Below are positions 32,795 through 41,015 of a stretch of DNA of 64,000 bases, in pieces; within the stretch, counting starts at the first letter, position 1; each line of letters begins with the position of its first letter. Origin of the DNA: Flavobacterium cellulosilyticum (lineage in GTDB: Bacteria; Bacteroidota; Bacteroidia; Flavobacteriales; Flavobacteriaceae); NCBI RefSeq assembly GCF_004349355.1, contig NZ_SMFK01000001.1, positions 186,001-250,000 of the forward strand. The letters are read 5' to 3'. The position numbers and the translations under genes were made by a program. The notes beneath the pieces were generated by a model that saw only the letters and a list, made by a program, of their open reading frames with translations, had not been told where the DNA came from and did not search any database.

Positions 32795-34339
32795 TTATTC
32801 TATTATAACATTCTTCTTTTTATCGTAGTAATGGTATTCTAGGTACGTGTAAGCGTCACGAGGTATAATTTTCACCCATTTTTTATGTTCAAAAAACCAT
32901 TTTGAACGTATTGATGGAAAACCTTTGGTAAGGTATGCGGCCACAAAGGGGTGCACATTGAGTACAACGTCAGAGTGGGCTTTTAATATGCTTTCTAGAT
33001 CAAGAGCGATTTTGTCAATGATTTGAATTGGCGCTTCAATTTCGCCTTCAATATTGTTTGGATCTTCTTCTCTAGTTTTAATGTTGACTTCCGGTCTTAC
33101 TCTTTGTCTGGTAATTTGGACTAAGCCAAATTTACTCGGAGGTAAGATTTTGTGTTTTGCTTTATCATCGTTCATTTCTTCTCTAAGGAAGTCGAACAAG
33201 ACTTTGCGATTTTCTGGATTACCCATGTCGATAAAATCAACTACGATTATTCCACCCATATCACGAAGACGCAATTGTCTTGCTATTTCGGCGGCAGCAA
33301 TCATATTGACTTCCATGGCAGTGTCTTCTTGGTTGGATGCTTTATTAGAACGGTTTCCACTATTGACGTCGATGACGTGCAAAGCTTCTGTGTGTTCGAT
33401 AATAAGATATGCACCTTTACTCATAGAAACTGTTTTTCCAAAGGAGGTCTTGATTTGTCTTTCAATATTGTATTTCTCGAAAATCGGAGTGTCTTTTGAT
33501 TGATAAAACTTAACAATCGAAGTTTTTGAAGGCGCTATTTCTTGTAAATAGTCCTTTGTTTGGTTGTACAACTCTTCGTCATCTATTTGGATACCACTAA
33601 AGGTATCGTTGAAGACATCTCTTAATATTGATGAAGCTCTATTGAGCTCTCCTAATACTTTTGACGGATGATGAGCGGTTGGTAATTTTTTACACATTGC
33701 AGTCCATCTCTCTATGAGGTTCTGCAAATCTTTTTCTAATTCGGCTGTATTTTTGCCTTCGGCTACTGTGCGAACAATAACACCAAATCCTTTTGGTTTG
33801 ATGGATTGTACCAATCGTTTCAAACGTTCTTTTTCTTTCTTATCTTCTATTTTTTGAGAAATAGAAACACGGTCAGAAAACGGAACTAAAACAATAAATC
33901 TTCCGGCAAGAGAAAGCTCAGCGCTAATTCTTGGTCCTTTGGTAGATATTGGTTCTTTGACGACTTGTACTAAAATAGATTGATTGGCATTGATAATGTT
34001 ACTTATCGAGCCATCTTTGTCTATTTCTTTTTCAAACTGAAAGTTTTTTAGGGAGAAATCTTTTATTTTACCTGCGCTTACAAGTTTTATGAATTTCAGT
34101 TGGGAAGCAAGATTAGGACCCAAATCGTGATAATGTAAAAAAGCATCTTTTTCGAAGCCTACATTTACAAAAGCAGCATTAAGTCCAGCAACTGGTTTTC
34201 TTATTTTGGCAATAAAAATATCACCAACTTGAAAGTTACTTGTTTCTTGTTCTTTGTGTAATTCAATTAGTTTTCCATCTTTTAATAAGGCAAAATCTAC
34301 GGCTTCGGAACTAGATCTGATGATTAATTCTTTATTCAC
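32795..34339 (-). CDS. rng: Ribonuclease E/G family endoribonuclease
   Basis: A single-strand-specific endoribonuclease for rRNA and mRNA processing. At 514 residues it has RNase G-like length without the long scaffold tail of RNase E. The S1-like RNA-binding part is inserted near residues 38-125 (QVGDIFIAKIRKPVAGLNAAFVNVGFEKDAFLHYHDL). The DNase I-like catalytic domain contains LHVIDVNSGNRS and GGIIVVDFIDM, whose aspartates bind magnesium. No zinc-link CPxC is seen, which is common in this phylum. The leader upstream contains two families of degenerate repeats. It is followed on the same strand by nothing until the terminator. Confidence 0.93.
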   Translation of the reverse strand: MNKELIIRSSSEAVDFALLKDGKLIELHKEQETSNFQVGDIFIAKIRKPVAGLNAAFVNVGFEKDAFLHYHDLGPNLASQLKFIKLVSAGKIKDFSLKNFQFEKEIDKDGSISNIINANQSILVQVVKEPISTKGPRISAELSLAGRFIVLVPFSDRVSISQKIEDKKEKERLKRLVQSIKPKGFGVIVRTVAEGKNTAELEKDLQNLIERWTAMCKKLPTAHHPSKVLGELNRASSILRDVFNDTFSGIQIDDEELYNQTKDYLQEIAPSKTSIVKFYQSKDTPIFEKYNIERQIKTSFGKTVSMSKGAYLIIEHTEALHVIDVNSGNRSNKASNQEDTAMEVNMIAAAEIARQLRLRDMGGIIVVDFIDMGNPENRKVLFDFLREEMNDDKAKHKILPPSKFGLVQITRQRVRPEVNIKTREEDPNNIEGEIEAPIQIIDKIALDLESILKAHSDVVLNVHPFVAAYLTKGFPSIRSKWFFEHKKWVKIIPRDAYTYLEYHYYDKKKNVIIE

Positions 34340-34363
34340 TCTGTAAATTTTTATCCGAACCTA

Positions 34364-34430
34364 TTGGTTGTCGGTTGTCGGTTGTTGGTTGTTGGGAAAT
34401 CCGTCAACTATCAACTGCCAACCATCAACT
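34364..34430. repeat. Heptad repeats GGTTGTC/GGTTGTT with a complementary stretch
   Basis: Four direct heptads (GGTTGTC twice, GGTTGTT twice) occupy 34366-34393. CAACTATCAACTGCCAACC and ATCAAC at 34405-34430 are partly complementary, so the segment can fold. It lies just upstream of the RNase G gene, in its probable leader. Confidence 0.6.
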
Positions 34431-34488
34431 TTTCAGCAAGGATGGATTAAACAATAATTTTAACAGGTATTGAACCCGGGGAAAATTA

Positions 34489-34554
34489 GTTTGCAGTTTA
34501 CAGTATTCAGCTTGCAGCTAACTGAACACTAAATACTGAACACTGATCACTAAC
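34489..34554. repeat. CAGTATTCAG / CACTGAACACTGA degenerate repeat
   Basis: Runs of CAGT(A)TTCAG-type units are followed by the reverse-complement units ACTGAACACT and ATACTGAACACTGATCACT. The same vocabulary occurs between pyrH and frr (49461-49515) and inside leuS (42210-42236). This looks like one dispersed repeat family. Confidence 0.6.
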
Positions 34555-34580
34555 TTTCAATTTCAATGAACGGTTAAAAA

Positions 34581-34617
34581 GAAAAAAGTAGTTTAAAACT
34601 ACTTTTTCTTTTTGTGT
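34581..34617 (-). terminator. Terminator of the 30-aa basic protein gene
   Basis: On the minus strand AAAAAGTAGTTT and AAACTACTTTTT form a stem that begins in the stop codon region, followed by TTCTTTTT. Overlap with the stop codon is unusual but the signal is clear. Confidence 0.7.
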
Positions 34618-34691
34618 CGGTTAGCTCTCGCTCTTTTTTTACGTTTGTGCGTTGCTACCTTATGTCTCTTTCTTTTTTTACCACTTGGCAT
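34599..34691 (-). CDS. Very basic 30-aa protein, candidate small ribosomal protein
   Basis: ATG at 34691 opens 30 codons: MPSGKKRKRHKVATHKRK followed by KRARANRHKKKK, with almost two thirds lysine, arginine or histidine. The frame ends in a strong terminator and lies 30 bp downstream of the HU gene on the same strand, so the two are probably co-transcribed. The composition and KKRKR..K...HKRKKR..R.NRHKK pattern resemble the AURKAIP1/COX24 (mS38/bS22-like) small ribosomal proteins. I recall near-identical short ORFs in other flavobacteria. A ribosomal role is inference. Confidence 0.75.
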   Translation of the reverse strand: MPSGKKRKRHKVATHKRKKRARANRHKKKK

Positions 34692-34721
34692 AGTAGATGA
34701 TTTTGTAATTAATAATTAGTG

Positions 34722-35012
34722 TTATTTTGCTTCGTTATTCGTTTTTACTCCTTCTACAAACACTTTTGCTGGTTTGAATGCTGGAATATTATGTGCTGGA
34801 ATTTTAATCGTGGTATTCTTAGAAATATTTCTACCTGTTTTTTCAGCTCTTGTTTTCACTATAAAGCTTCCAAATCCTCTTAAATAAACATTATCTCCTG
34901 TTTCAAGTGAAGACTTTACTTCAGTCATAAACGTTTCTATTGTTGCTTGAACATCTCCTTTTTCAAGGCCTAATTTTTCTGATATTTTAGCTACGATATC
35001 TGCTTTCGTCAT
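34722..35012 (-). CDS. HU/IHF family DNA-binding protein
   Basis: A 96-residue nucleoid protein that binds and bends DNA as a dimer. It begins MTKADIVAKISEKLGLEKGDVQ. The HU signature is GFGSFIVKTRAEKTGRNISK, followed by the beta-arm tip TTIKIPAHNIPAFKPAK with the intercalating proline, and a short extra tail VEGVKTNNEAK. Bacteroidota carry several HU paralogues, so I give no symbol. A -7 box at 35055-35062 drives it, and a 30-aa basic protein gene follows downstream. Confidence 0.94.
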   Translation of the reverse strand: MTKADIVAKISEKLGLEKGDVQATIETFMTEVKSSLETGDNVYLRGFGSFIVKTRAEKTGRNISKNTTIKIPAHNIPAFKPAKVFVEGVKTNNEAK

Positions 35013-35054
35013 TTTATTTCGTATTATTTATGGTGTACTAATTTTTTGAGGTTG

Positions 35055-35062
35055 CAAATATA
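35055..35062 (-). promoter_or_regulatory. -7 promoter element TATATTTG of the HU gene
   Basis: On the minus strand, 43 nt upstream of the ATG at 35012. Confidence 0.55.
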
Positions 35063-35119
35063 TGAATTAAAAAAACAATTAATCAATCTAATTCGTTAAA
35101 ATTTAATCACATAAACTTT

Positions 35120-35127
35120 TACTTTTG
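35120..35127 (+). promoter_or_regulatory. -7 promoter element TACTTTTG of mutY
   Basis: A match to TAnnTTTG 18 nt upstream of the mutY start codon's preceding base; the predicted leader is about 13 nt. Confidence 0.55.
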
Positions 35128-35144
35128 CTAACTTAAACATAAAG

Positions 35145-36188
35145 ATGAATTTTTCCAAAACATTGATAATCTGGTATTTACAAAATAAACGCGATTTACC
35201 GTGGCGTAAAACTGACAAACCATACCGCATTTGGCTCTCAGAAATTATGCTTCAACAAACGCGAGTAGCTCAAGGAACGCCCTATTTTCTTTCATTTATT
35301 ACTGCTTTTCCAACAGTTTTTGATTTGGCTCAAGCCGATGAAGAGCAAGTATTAAAACTTTGGCAGGGTTTGGGTTATTACTCTAGAGCACGTAATTTGC
35401 ACAAAACAGCCCAATTTGTAGCTAATGAACTTTCAGGAATATTCCCAGATAACTATAATGACTTACTAAAATTAAAAGGTGTTGGCGAATATACAGCAGC
35501 GGCAATTGCCTCGTTCTCCTTTAATGAAGCGGTCCCCGTTGTTGATGGAAATGTATTTCGGGTATTGTCCCGTTATTTTGATATTGAAACCGATATTTCC
35601 TTGGCTTCCGCCAAAAAAGAATTTGCTGCTTTAGCATTCGAATTGATGCCTAAAGATAATCCTGCTATTTTTAATCAGGCCATAATGGAATTCGGCGCAT
35701 TGCAATGTGTGCCCAAAAGTCCCGATTGCACTATTTGTGTATTTAATTCCAGTTGTGCTGCCTTGCAAAAAAAGAAAGTGGATCAATTGCCTGTAAAATC
35801 TAAAAAGTTAAAAGTACGAAATCGCTATTTCAATTATCTCGTTGTTAAAGACGAAGAAGCTAAAACGATCCTTCAAAAACGCACTGCTAAAGGGATTTGG
35901 CACAATCTTTATGAATTTCCTTTGCTGGAATCTGATGGAGAAGTCGAATTTGACTATGTATCAGAACAATCAAAAAACCATTTTTTCAAAAACGATACTA
36001 TTATAAGCATCGAAGATTGGACTCAAAAAAGTATCATTCATAAATTGTCACACCAGCATTTGCACATAAAGTTTTGGAAAATTAACCTAAAAGGAACAGT
36101 TGAAAATGGAATTGATCCTATCACCTTAAAAACTTTTCCTTTCCCCATTGTGATTCATAAATTTATCGAAAATGAAGCTAGGCTTTGA
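35145..36188 (+). CDS. mutY: A/G-specific adenine DNA glycosylase
   Basis: Removes adenine mispaired with 8-oxoguanine. The 347-residue protein has MLQQTRVAQGTPYFLSFI at the start of the glycosylase domain and the helix-hairpin-helix LKGVGEYTAAAIASFSF with catalytic aspartate in VVDGNVFRVLSRYF. A complete 4Fe-4S ligand set is spaced C-x6-C-x2-C-x5-C in CVPKSPDCTIC..C. The C-terminal 130 residues form the NUDIX-like 8-oxoG recognition domain (QKRTAKGIWHNLYEFPLLE). It lies upstream of ssb-gldE-gldD, as in related Flavobacteriia, but here an esterase gene stands between. Confidence 0.95.
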   Translation: MNFSKTLIIWYLQNKRDLPWRKTDKPYRIWLSEIMLQQTRVAQGTPYFLSFITAFPTVFDLAQADEEQVLKLWQGLGYYSRARNLHKTAQFVANELSGIFPDNYNDLLKLKGVGEYTAAAIASFSFNEAVPVVDGNVFRVLSRYFDIETDISLASAKKEFAALAFELMPKDNPAIFNQAIMEFGALQCVPKSPDCTICVFNSSCAALQKKKVDQLPVKSKKLKVRNRYFNYLVVKDEEAKTILQKRTAKGIWHNLYEFPLLESDGEVEFDYVSEQSKNHFFKNDTIISIEDWTQKSIIHKLSHQHLHIKFWKINLKGTVENGIDPITLKTFPFPIVIHKFIENEARL

Positions 36189-36311
36189 GCTAAGTTTTTC
36201 TTTGTTTAGAAATAGCTGCAATTAAATTATTTATCATGAATCAATTAATTGTGTATTTTAGACAAATCAAACTTTACATTTTAAAGTCCTTATTGTTTTA
36301 ATCTTTCCTAT

Positions 36312-37400
36312 ATGAAAAAAAATATTGTTTTAGTACTCTTTATTATTAGTTCATTTACGGTTATTTCTGCTCAATATGCTCTAGTAACTATTCCAGGCTC
36401 AAAAGTTCGAAAAATAACTTCGAAAATCGTTATTGGACAAGAATATGAGTTGCAAATCTCCTTGCCTTCTGGTTATGAAACTAGTGGAAAGAAATATCCT
36501 GTAGTATATCTCATGGATTCACAATGGGATTTTCCCTTAGTTAATTCAATTTACGGAGAGCAATATTTTGATGGATTTATACCTGAACTTATAATTGTAG
36601 GTGTGACTTGGGGCGGAATCAATCCGAATGCTGATAGTTTGCGAGTTAGGGATTATACTCCAACAAATGTAGCAACAATGAAGCAAAGTGGAGGAGCCGA
36701 TCAGTTCCTCAATTTTATGAAAACGGAATTATTTCCTTATATAGATACTAACTTCAAAACGGATAAGGAGAATAGAACTTTGATGGGTTGTTCCCTAGGA
36801 GGCTTATTTACACTCTATACCTTATTGACTCATACGGACATGTTTTCTAGTTATGTTGCAGCCACTCCTGCTATTGCTTGGGACAACACTGTCTTGTATC
36901 AATTTGAAAAAGAATTTACTCAAAAAACAATTACAAAGCCAATTAAACTCTTTATGACCGTAGGTGATGTAGAAAAAGGAAAGGAAACTTTTGAAAAATT
37001 CAGTGCATTTATTCTAAATAAGAAATTTTCAAATTTATATACAACTTCAAAAGTGCTTGAAAATACGGGGCATTCTGGCACGAAATCCGAAACTTATTCT
37101 AGAGGTTTGCAATATATTTTTGAAAGGAATAATTTGGATTTAACCTCAGATGTGTTGAATCAATATAAGGGTGATTATCAATTCCCAAATGGGGATATTA
37201 TGTCGATAACAAATGAAAAAAAACATTTGGTTTGCTCGTATTTAAATCACAATAAATTGCAATTACTTGCCAATACGGAACGTCATTTTTATGCTAAATC
37301 GGAATTTTTTAATATTTATTTTGATGTTTCAAATGATAAAACCGTTGGCTTGCGTCTTGAAGTTTATGGTAAACAAAGTATACTTAAAAAAATTAATTAA
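36312..37400 (+). CDS. Secreted alpha/beta-hydrolase, esterase D/Fes-like
   Basis: A 362-residue exported hydrolase with signal peptide NIVLVLFIISSFTVISAQ. The alpha/beta-hydrolase core includes YPVVYLMDSQWDF, LIIVGVTWGG, the nucleophile elbow GCSLGGLFTLY (Ser in GxSxG) and a late histidine in NTGHSGTKSETY. This matches the putative esterase family (PF00756) that includes Fes and S-formylglutathione hydrolase, although secreted flavobacterial members are often of unknown specificity (siderophore or carbohydrate esters). The last 90 residues form an extra domain. It sits between mutY and ssb, separated by 120 and 110 bp, and is probably transcribed independently. Confidence 0.85.
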   Translation: MKKNIVLVLFIISSFTVISAQYALVTIPGSKVRKITSKIVIGQEYELQISLPSGYETSGKKYPVVYLMDSQWDFPLVNSIYGEQYFDGFIPELIIVGVTWGGINPNADSLRVRDYTPTNVATMKQSGGADQFLNFMKTELFPYIDTNFKTDKENRTLMGCSLGGLFTLYTLLTHTDMFSSYVAATPAIAWDNTVLYQFEKEFTQKTITKPIKLFMTVGDVEKGKETFEKFSAFILNKKFSNLYTTSKVLENTGHSGTKSETYSRGLQYIFERNNLDLTSDVLNQYKGDYQFPNGDIMSITNEKKHLVCSYLNHNKLQLLANTERHFYAKSEFFNIYFDVSNDKTVGLRLEVYGKQSILKKIN

Positions 37401-37479
37401 TTAAAAAAATTGCCAACGTATAGCCTTTAGCATTTGAGGTTTTGCGTAAAGGAATTGTTTTTTATATTTCTGAAAAATG

Positions 37480-37487
37480 TATCTTTG
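37480..37487 (+). promoter_or_regulatory. -7 promoter element TATCTTTG of ssb
   Basis: TATCTTTG lies 25 nt before the ssb ATG, with a TTG 22 bp upstream (37455-37457), a good fit to the TTG...TAnnTTTG Bacteroidota promoter. Confidence 0.65.
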
Positions 37488-37511
37488 ATGACATATTAAT
37501 AGCCATAAAAA

Positions 37512-37952
37512 ATGAATTCGACTTTAAATAAGGTAATGCTAATTGGGCATTTGGGTGATGATGTAAAAATGCATTATTTCAAAAGTGATTCTTGCATTGG
37601 CAAATTTCCTTTGGCTACAAATGAGACTTATATCAATAAAGAAACGGGAGAGAAAATAATTTCGACCGAGTGGCACAATATTGTAGTACGAAATAAAGCT
37701 GCTGAATTGTGCGAAAAATACTTGACAAAAGGCGATAAAATATATATCGAAGGACGCATAAAATCCCGTCATTGGCAAGCTGAAGACGGTTCTACTAAAT
37801 ATATCACAGAAATTCAAGCTATCGACTTTACTTTTCTTTCTACTAAAAAAGAATTGGAAGCCAGTAAAGAGAATAAGACTATCGATTCAACAAAAAATAC
37901 TAACTTTGACCCAGAAAATAATGGTCTGCCAATAAACGACTTGCCATTTTGA
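37512..37952 (+). CDS. ssb: Single-stranded DNA-binding protein
   Basis: A 146-residue SSB with an OB fold over residues 1-110 (LNKVMLIGHLGDDVKMHYF, TEWHNIVVRNKAAELCEKYL, KIYIEGRIKSRHW). The disordered acidic tail ends DPENNGLPINDLPF, the conserved peptide that recruits partner proteins. It is the first gene of the ssb-gldE-gldD unit: gldE begins 23 bp later. Genomes of this group often have a second, essential SSB elsewhere, so this copy may be an accessory paralogue. Confidence 0.93.
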   Translation: MNSTLNKVMLIGHLGDDVKMHYFKSDSCIGKFPLATNETYINKETGEKIISTEWHNIVVRNKAAELCEKYLTKGDKIYIEGRIKSRHWQAEDGSTKYITEIQAIDFTFLSTKKELEASKENKTIDSTKNTNFDPENNGLPINDLPF

Positions 37953-37975
37953 TTGTTTAACTAATCTTATTTAAT

Positions 37976-39271
37976 TTGGACCCAGAGCCCAGTTTATTTC
38001 TTACTTACACACTAGATACCAATTTAGTATTTGGTTTCGTTGCAATAGTTGCATTGCTCATTTGTTCTGCTTTAGTTTCAGGTGCCGAAGTAGCTCTTTT
38101 TTCACTCACCCAAAAAGATGTAGATGACACTTTAATCAATGATCCCACTAAAGGAAAAATCATTGCTGAACTTTTAGAAAAACCCAAAAAATTATTAGCA
38201 ACACTTTTAGTTGCCAATAATTTTATCAATATTGGAGTGGTTATTTTGTTTGCTTATATTGGAAAAAATTTGTTTTCTGATTTAAATTCACCTGTTCTTA
38301 AGTTTGTAATTGAAGTGATTTTGGTTACTTTTTTGATCTTGCTTTTTGGCGAAGTTTTACCAAAAGTGTATGCCAGCAGAAACAATATTGTGTTTTCTAA
38401 AATGATTGCAATACCGATTGGGATACTTGATAAAGTACTTTCTCCAATAAGTTTACCAATGCGTAAACTCACGATTTATTTGCATAATAAATTAGGGAAA
38501 CAAAAAACTAACTTTTCTGTAAATCAATTATCACAAGCATTAGAATTAACTGATAAGGAAGAGTCTTCATCTGAAGAAAAAAAGATTTTGGAAGGAATTG
38601 TCACTTTTGGAAACACAGACACGAAACAGGTGATGAGTCCGAGAACAGATATTTTCGCATTAGACATCGATGATACATTTGAAGAAATTTATGCTAAAAT
38701 AATTGCAAATGGATTTTCGAGAATTCCAGTTTACAAAGACAATATAGATCAGATAGAAGGCGTTTTATTTGTAAAAGATTTGCTTCCGCATATTAATAAA
38801 AAAACTTTCGATTGGAAAACCTTGATTCGAGAACCGTTTTTTGTTCCTGAAAACAAAAAAATAGATAATTTATTAAAGGAATTTCAAACCATGAAAAGCC
38901 ATCTTGCCATTGTTGTTGATGAATATGGCGGTACCTCTGGATTGGTTTCCCTTGAAGATATTATCGAAGAAATTGTTGGGGATATTAGCGATGAGTTTGA
39001 CGGAAACAATGTTAATTACACCAAAATAAATGATAAAAATTACCTTTTTGAAGGCAAAACTAACCTCAAAGATTTTTATAGAGTCATTGATGTTGATGAA
39101 GAATTGTTTGATTTAAAAAAGGGAGAAGCGGAAACTCTGGCGGGATTTCTTCTCGAAATTTTAGGTAATTTCCCAAAAAAAAATCAGGTTGTTCAATTTG
39201 AAAATTGTTTATTCACCGTTGAAGCAGTTGATAAAAAAAGAATTATACAAATTAAAATCACTCTTGAATAA
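37976..39271 (+). CDS. gldE: Gliding motility protein GldE, HlyC/CorC-type membrane protein
   Basis: A 431-residue membrane protein with a DUF21/CNNM transmembrane domain (FVAIVALLICSALVSGAEVALFSLT; LLATLLVANNFINIGVVILFAYI; VILVTFLILLFGEVLPKVYA). A CBS pair (QVMSPRTDIFALD; HLAIVVDEYGGTSGLVSLEDIIEEIVG) and a C-terminal CorC/HlyC domain follow (YLFEGKTNLKDFYRVI). GldE is associated with gliding, and overexpression suppresses gldD missense effects in F. johnsoniae. The start is TTG at 37976, giving MDPEPSLFL; no ATG lies at a sensible position. It stands directly upstream of gldD (7-bp gap). Confidence 0.93.
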   Translation: MDPEPSLFLTYTLDTNLVFGFVAIVALLICSALVSGAEVALFSLTQKDVDDTLINDPTKGKIIAELLEKPKKLLATLLVANNFINIGVVILFAYIGKNLFSDLNSPVLKFVIEVILVTFLILLFGEVLPKVYASRNNIVFSKMIAIPIGILDKVLSPISLPMRKLTIYLHNKLGKQKTNFSVNQLSQALELTDKEESSSEEKKILEGIVTFGNTDTKQVMSPRTDIFALDIDDTFEEIYAKIIANGFSRIPVYKDNIDQIEGVLFVKDLLPHINKKTFDWKTLIREPFFVPENKKIDNLLKEFQTMKSHLAIVVDEYGGTSGLVSLEDIIEEIVGDISDEFDGNNVNYTKINDKNYLFEGKTNLKDFYRVIDVDEELFDLKKGEAETLAGFLLEILGNFPKKNQVVQFENCLFTVEAVDKKRIIQIKITLE

Positions 39272-39278
39272 TAGTAAA

Positions 39279-39842
39279 ATGTTGAAGAAACAAATTATGT
39301 TTTCGTTAATTTTTATGGTATTACTGGCCGTAAGTAGCTGTAAAGATGCTGCAATGCCAAAACCATCTAGTTATTTAAGGCTGGATTACCCAGAAGCCAA
39401 ATATTTACATTTCGAAAATGAATGTCCTTTTGAATTCGAAATGAATTCGGAAGCCATAATTAAAGGAGAGAAAAATTGCGGTTTTACCATTAGCTATCCA
39501 AAAATGAAAGCTACTATTTATTTGACTTATAAAAAGGTCAACAATAATATTGATAATTTATTGCGTGATGCTCAAAAGTTAACCTACGAGCATGTTATAA
39601 AAGCCGATAACATTCTGGAACAACCTTATATGAATCCTTCAAAAAAGGTATTTGGTATGTTTTATAGAGTGGATGGGAATGCGGCGACAAACTCCCAGTT
39701 TTATGTTACTGACAGCACCAAGCATTTTGTAACGGGTTCTGTTTATTTTTATGCAAAACCCAATTTCGATTCCATAATGCCAGCTTCTAGTTACGTTAGA
39801 AACGATATGCAGCGTTTGATGGAAACCCTGAAGTGGAAATAA
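39279..39842 (+). CDS. gldD: Gliding motility lipoprotein GldD
   Basis: A 187-residue lipoprotein essential for gliding and for type IX secretion. The signal peptide MLKKQIMFSLIFMVLLAVSSC ends at a lipobox (AVSSC). The mature part has PKPSSYLRLDYPEAKY, CGFTISYPKMKATIYLTYK and SYVRNDMQRLMETLKWK, which are diagnostic for GldD. An upstream in-frame ATG at 39189 would place the start within gldE and destroy the signal peptide, so 39279 is chosen. It forms the end of the ssb-gldE-gldD operon, and a terminator lies at 39956-40000. Confidence 0.96.
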   Translation: MLKKQIMFSLIFMVLLAVSSCKDAAMPKPSSYLRLDYPEAKYLHFENECPFEFEMNSEAIIKGEKNCGFTISYPKMKATIYLTYKKVNNNIDNLLRDAQKLTYEHVIKADNILEQPYMNPSKKVFGMFYRVDGNAATNSQFYVTDSTKHFVTGSVYFYAKPNFDSIMPASSYVRNDMQRLMETLKWK

Positions 39843-39955
39843 CCCGATATTATAGAATTTGGCTGTTGCTTAAAACTGCCTGTTTTTCAATTATTTATTA
39901 TTCCTTCTGCAATCAAGAAGAGTGTAAAAACAAAAAAAGCATTCCTTTAAAAACA

Positions 39956-40000
39956 GAAAATCCAAATTTCAATTATGTAAAATGAAATTTGGATTTTTTT
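39956..40000. terminator. Bidirectional terminator between gldD and the metallopeptidase gene
   Basis: AAAATCCAAATTTCA and TGAAATTTGGATTTT form a 15-bp stem with a loop of about 11 nt and T run. Confidence 0.75.
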
Positions 40001-40018
40001 ATGAGAATCTTAAATATT

Positions 40019-40711
40019 TTAGTTTCTTCTTCCCATATAAATAGAAATATAATACATTAAAGTAGCAATTGACCCTAAAGCAGCTACTACATACGTTCTT
40101 GCAGCCCATTTCAAAGCGTCTTTTGCTCCTGCTTGCTCTTCTTGAGATAACATTCTTTTGTTCTCTAACCAAGCCAAAGCACGATTACTCGCATCATATT
40201 CTACCGGTAAAGTTACAATACTAAATAAAGTTGTCATGGCAAAAATCACAATTCCAATCAATAACAATTGTGGGAATGAATTAATCATCAAAATTCCACC
40301 CAACAAAATCCATTGCATATAAGAAGATGCAACATTTACAACTGGAACCAATTGCGAGCGCATTGCCAACCAACTGTAAGCCGTAGCATGTTGTACAGCG
40401 TGTCCACATTCATGAGCCGCAACTGCAGCAGCAGCAGCATTTCGTTGATTATAAACCGCTTCGCTCAAGTTTACTGTTTTATCCGCTGGATTATAATGAT
40501 CTGTTAATTGTCCAGCAACAGAAATTACTTGTACATCACGTATTCCGTGATCAGCAAGCATTTTTTCGGCAATTTCTTTTCCCGACATTCCATTTCGCAA
40601 ATGTAATTTAGAGTATTTTTCAAATTTACTTTTCAATCTTGAGCTTACTAACCAACTTGCTAGCATGATTCCGCCCATTAAGATCAACGATGGCAAACTA
40701 AATCCTAACAT
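40019..40711 (-). CDS. Zinc metallopeptidase, YugP family
   Basis: A 230-residue membrane-bound metallopeptidase. It has an N-terminal membrane segment SLILMGGIMLASWLVSSRL and the zinc motif AAHECGHAVQHA (HExxH, about residues 99-103). Two or three further hydrophobic helices follow (WILLGGILMINSFPQLLLIGIVIFA; TLFSIVTLPVEYDASNRALAWL), with the third zinc ligand probably in EYDASNRA. The physiological substrate of the family is unknown. It is transcribed alone from a -7 box at 40762-40769. Confidence 0.9.
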   Translation of the reverse strand: MLGFSLPSLILMGGIMLASWLVSSRLKSKFEKYSKLHLRNGMSGKEIAEKMLADHGIRDVQVISVAGQLTDHYNPADKTVNLSEAVYNQRNAAAAAVAAHECGHAVQHATAYSWLAMRSQLVPVVNVASSYMQWILLGGILMINSFPQLLLIGIVIFAMTTLFSIVTLPVEYDASNRALAWLENKRMLSQEEQAGAKDALKWAARTYVVAALGSIATLMYYISIYMGRRN

Positions 40712-40761
40712 ATATTTATTTTTTAATTAATATTACAACACTACTTCATCAAAATACAATC

Positions 40762-40769
40762 CAAAAATA
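40762..40769 (-). promoter_or_regulatory. -7 promoter element TATTTTTG of the metallopeptidase gene
   Basis: On the minus strand, 51 nt upstream of the ATG at 40711. Confidence 0.5.
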
Positions 40770-40821
40770 GCAAAACGCCATCTTGTCATTAGTTAAACAT
40801 TTATTAAAATAATCGCAATAA

Positions 40822-40995
40822 CAATTTCAATGACAATAGCAATTTCAATGGCAATTTCAATGGCAATAACAATGAGAACGTATAATTGACAAAAATCCAA
40901 ATTCTAATTATACATTGTCATTAGAATTTGGATTTTACTTTTATTAAATATTTATATTTTTATTTCAAATCATTTTTTTATTGTCATTGAAATTG
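40822..40995. repeat. Inverted repeats and CAATTTCAATGG tandem units downstream of leuS
   Basis: CAATTTCAATGACAAT (40822-40837) and its exact reverse complement ATTGTCATTGAAATTG (40980-40995) are 16-bp arms that enclose a second hairpin at 40892-40937. Further CAATTTCAATGG units repeat in tandem at 40840-40865. The stretch 40712-41015 has no gene; it holds these repeats and the promoter at 40762. Confidence 0.65.
40892..40937 (-). terminator. Probable terminator of leuS
   Basis: AAAATCCAAATTCTAA and TTAGAATTTGGATTTT are perfect 16-bp arms with a 13-nt loop, followed on the minus strand by T. The hairpin is nested inside a larger inverted repeat and resembles the hairpin at 39956-40000. Confidence 0.6.
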
Positions 40996-41015
40996 TCATT
41001 GATATTGTATCCTTT

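Noticed and set aside
39189..39278. Upstream ATG that would extend gldD by 30 residues into gldE
   Set aside because: The extension would bury the lipoprotein signal peptide and overlaps the gldE coding sequence; the ATG at 39279 gives a perfect lipobox.
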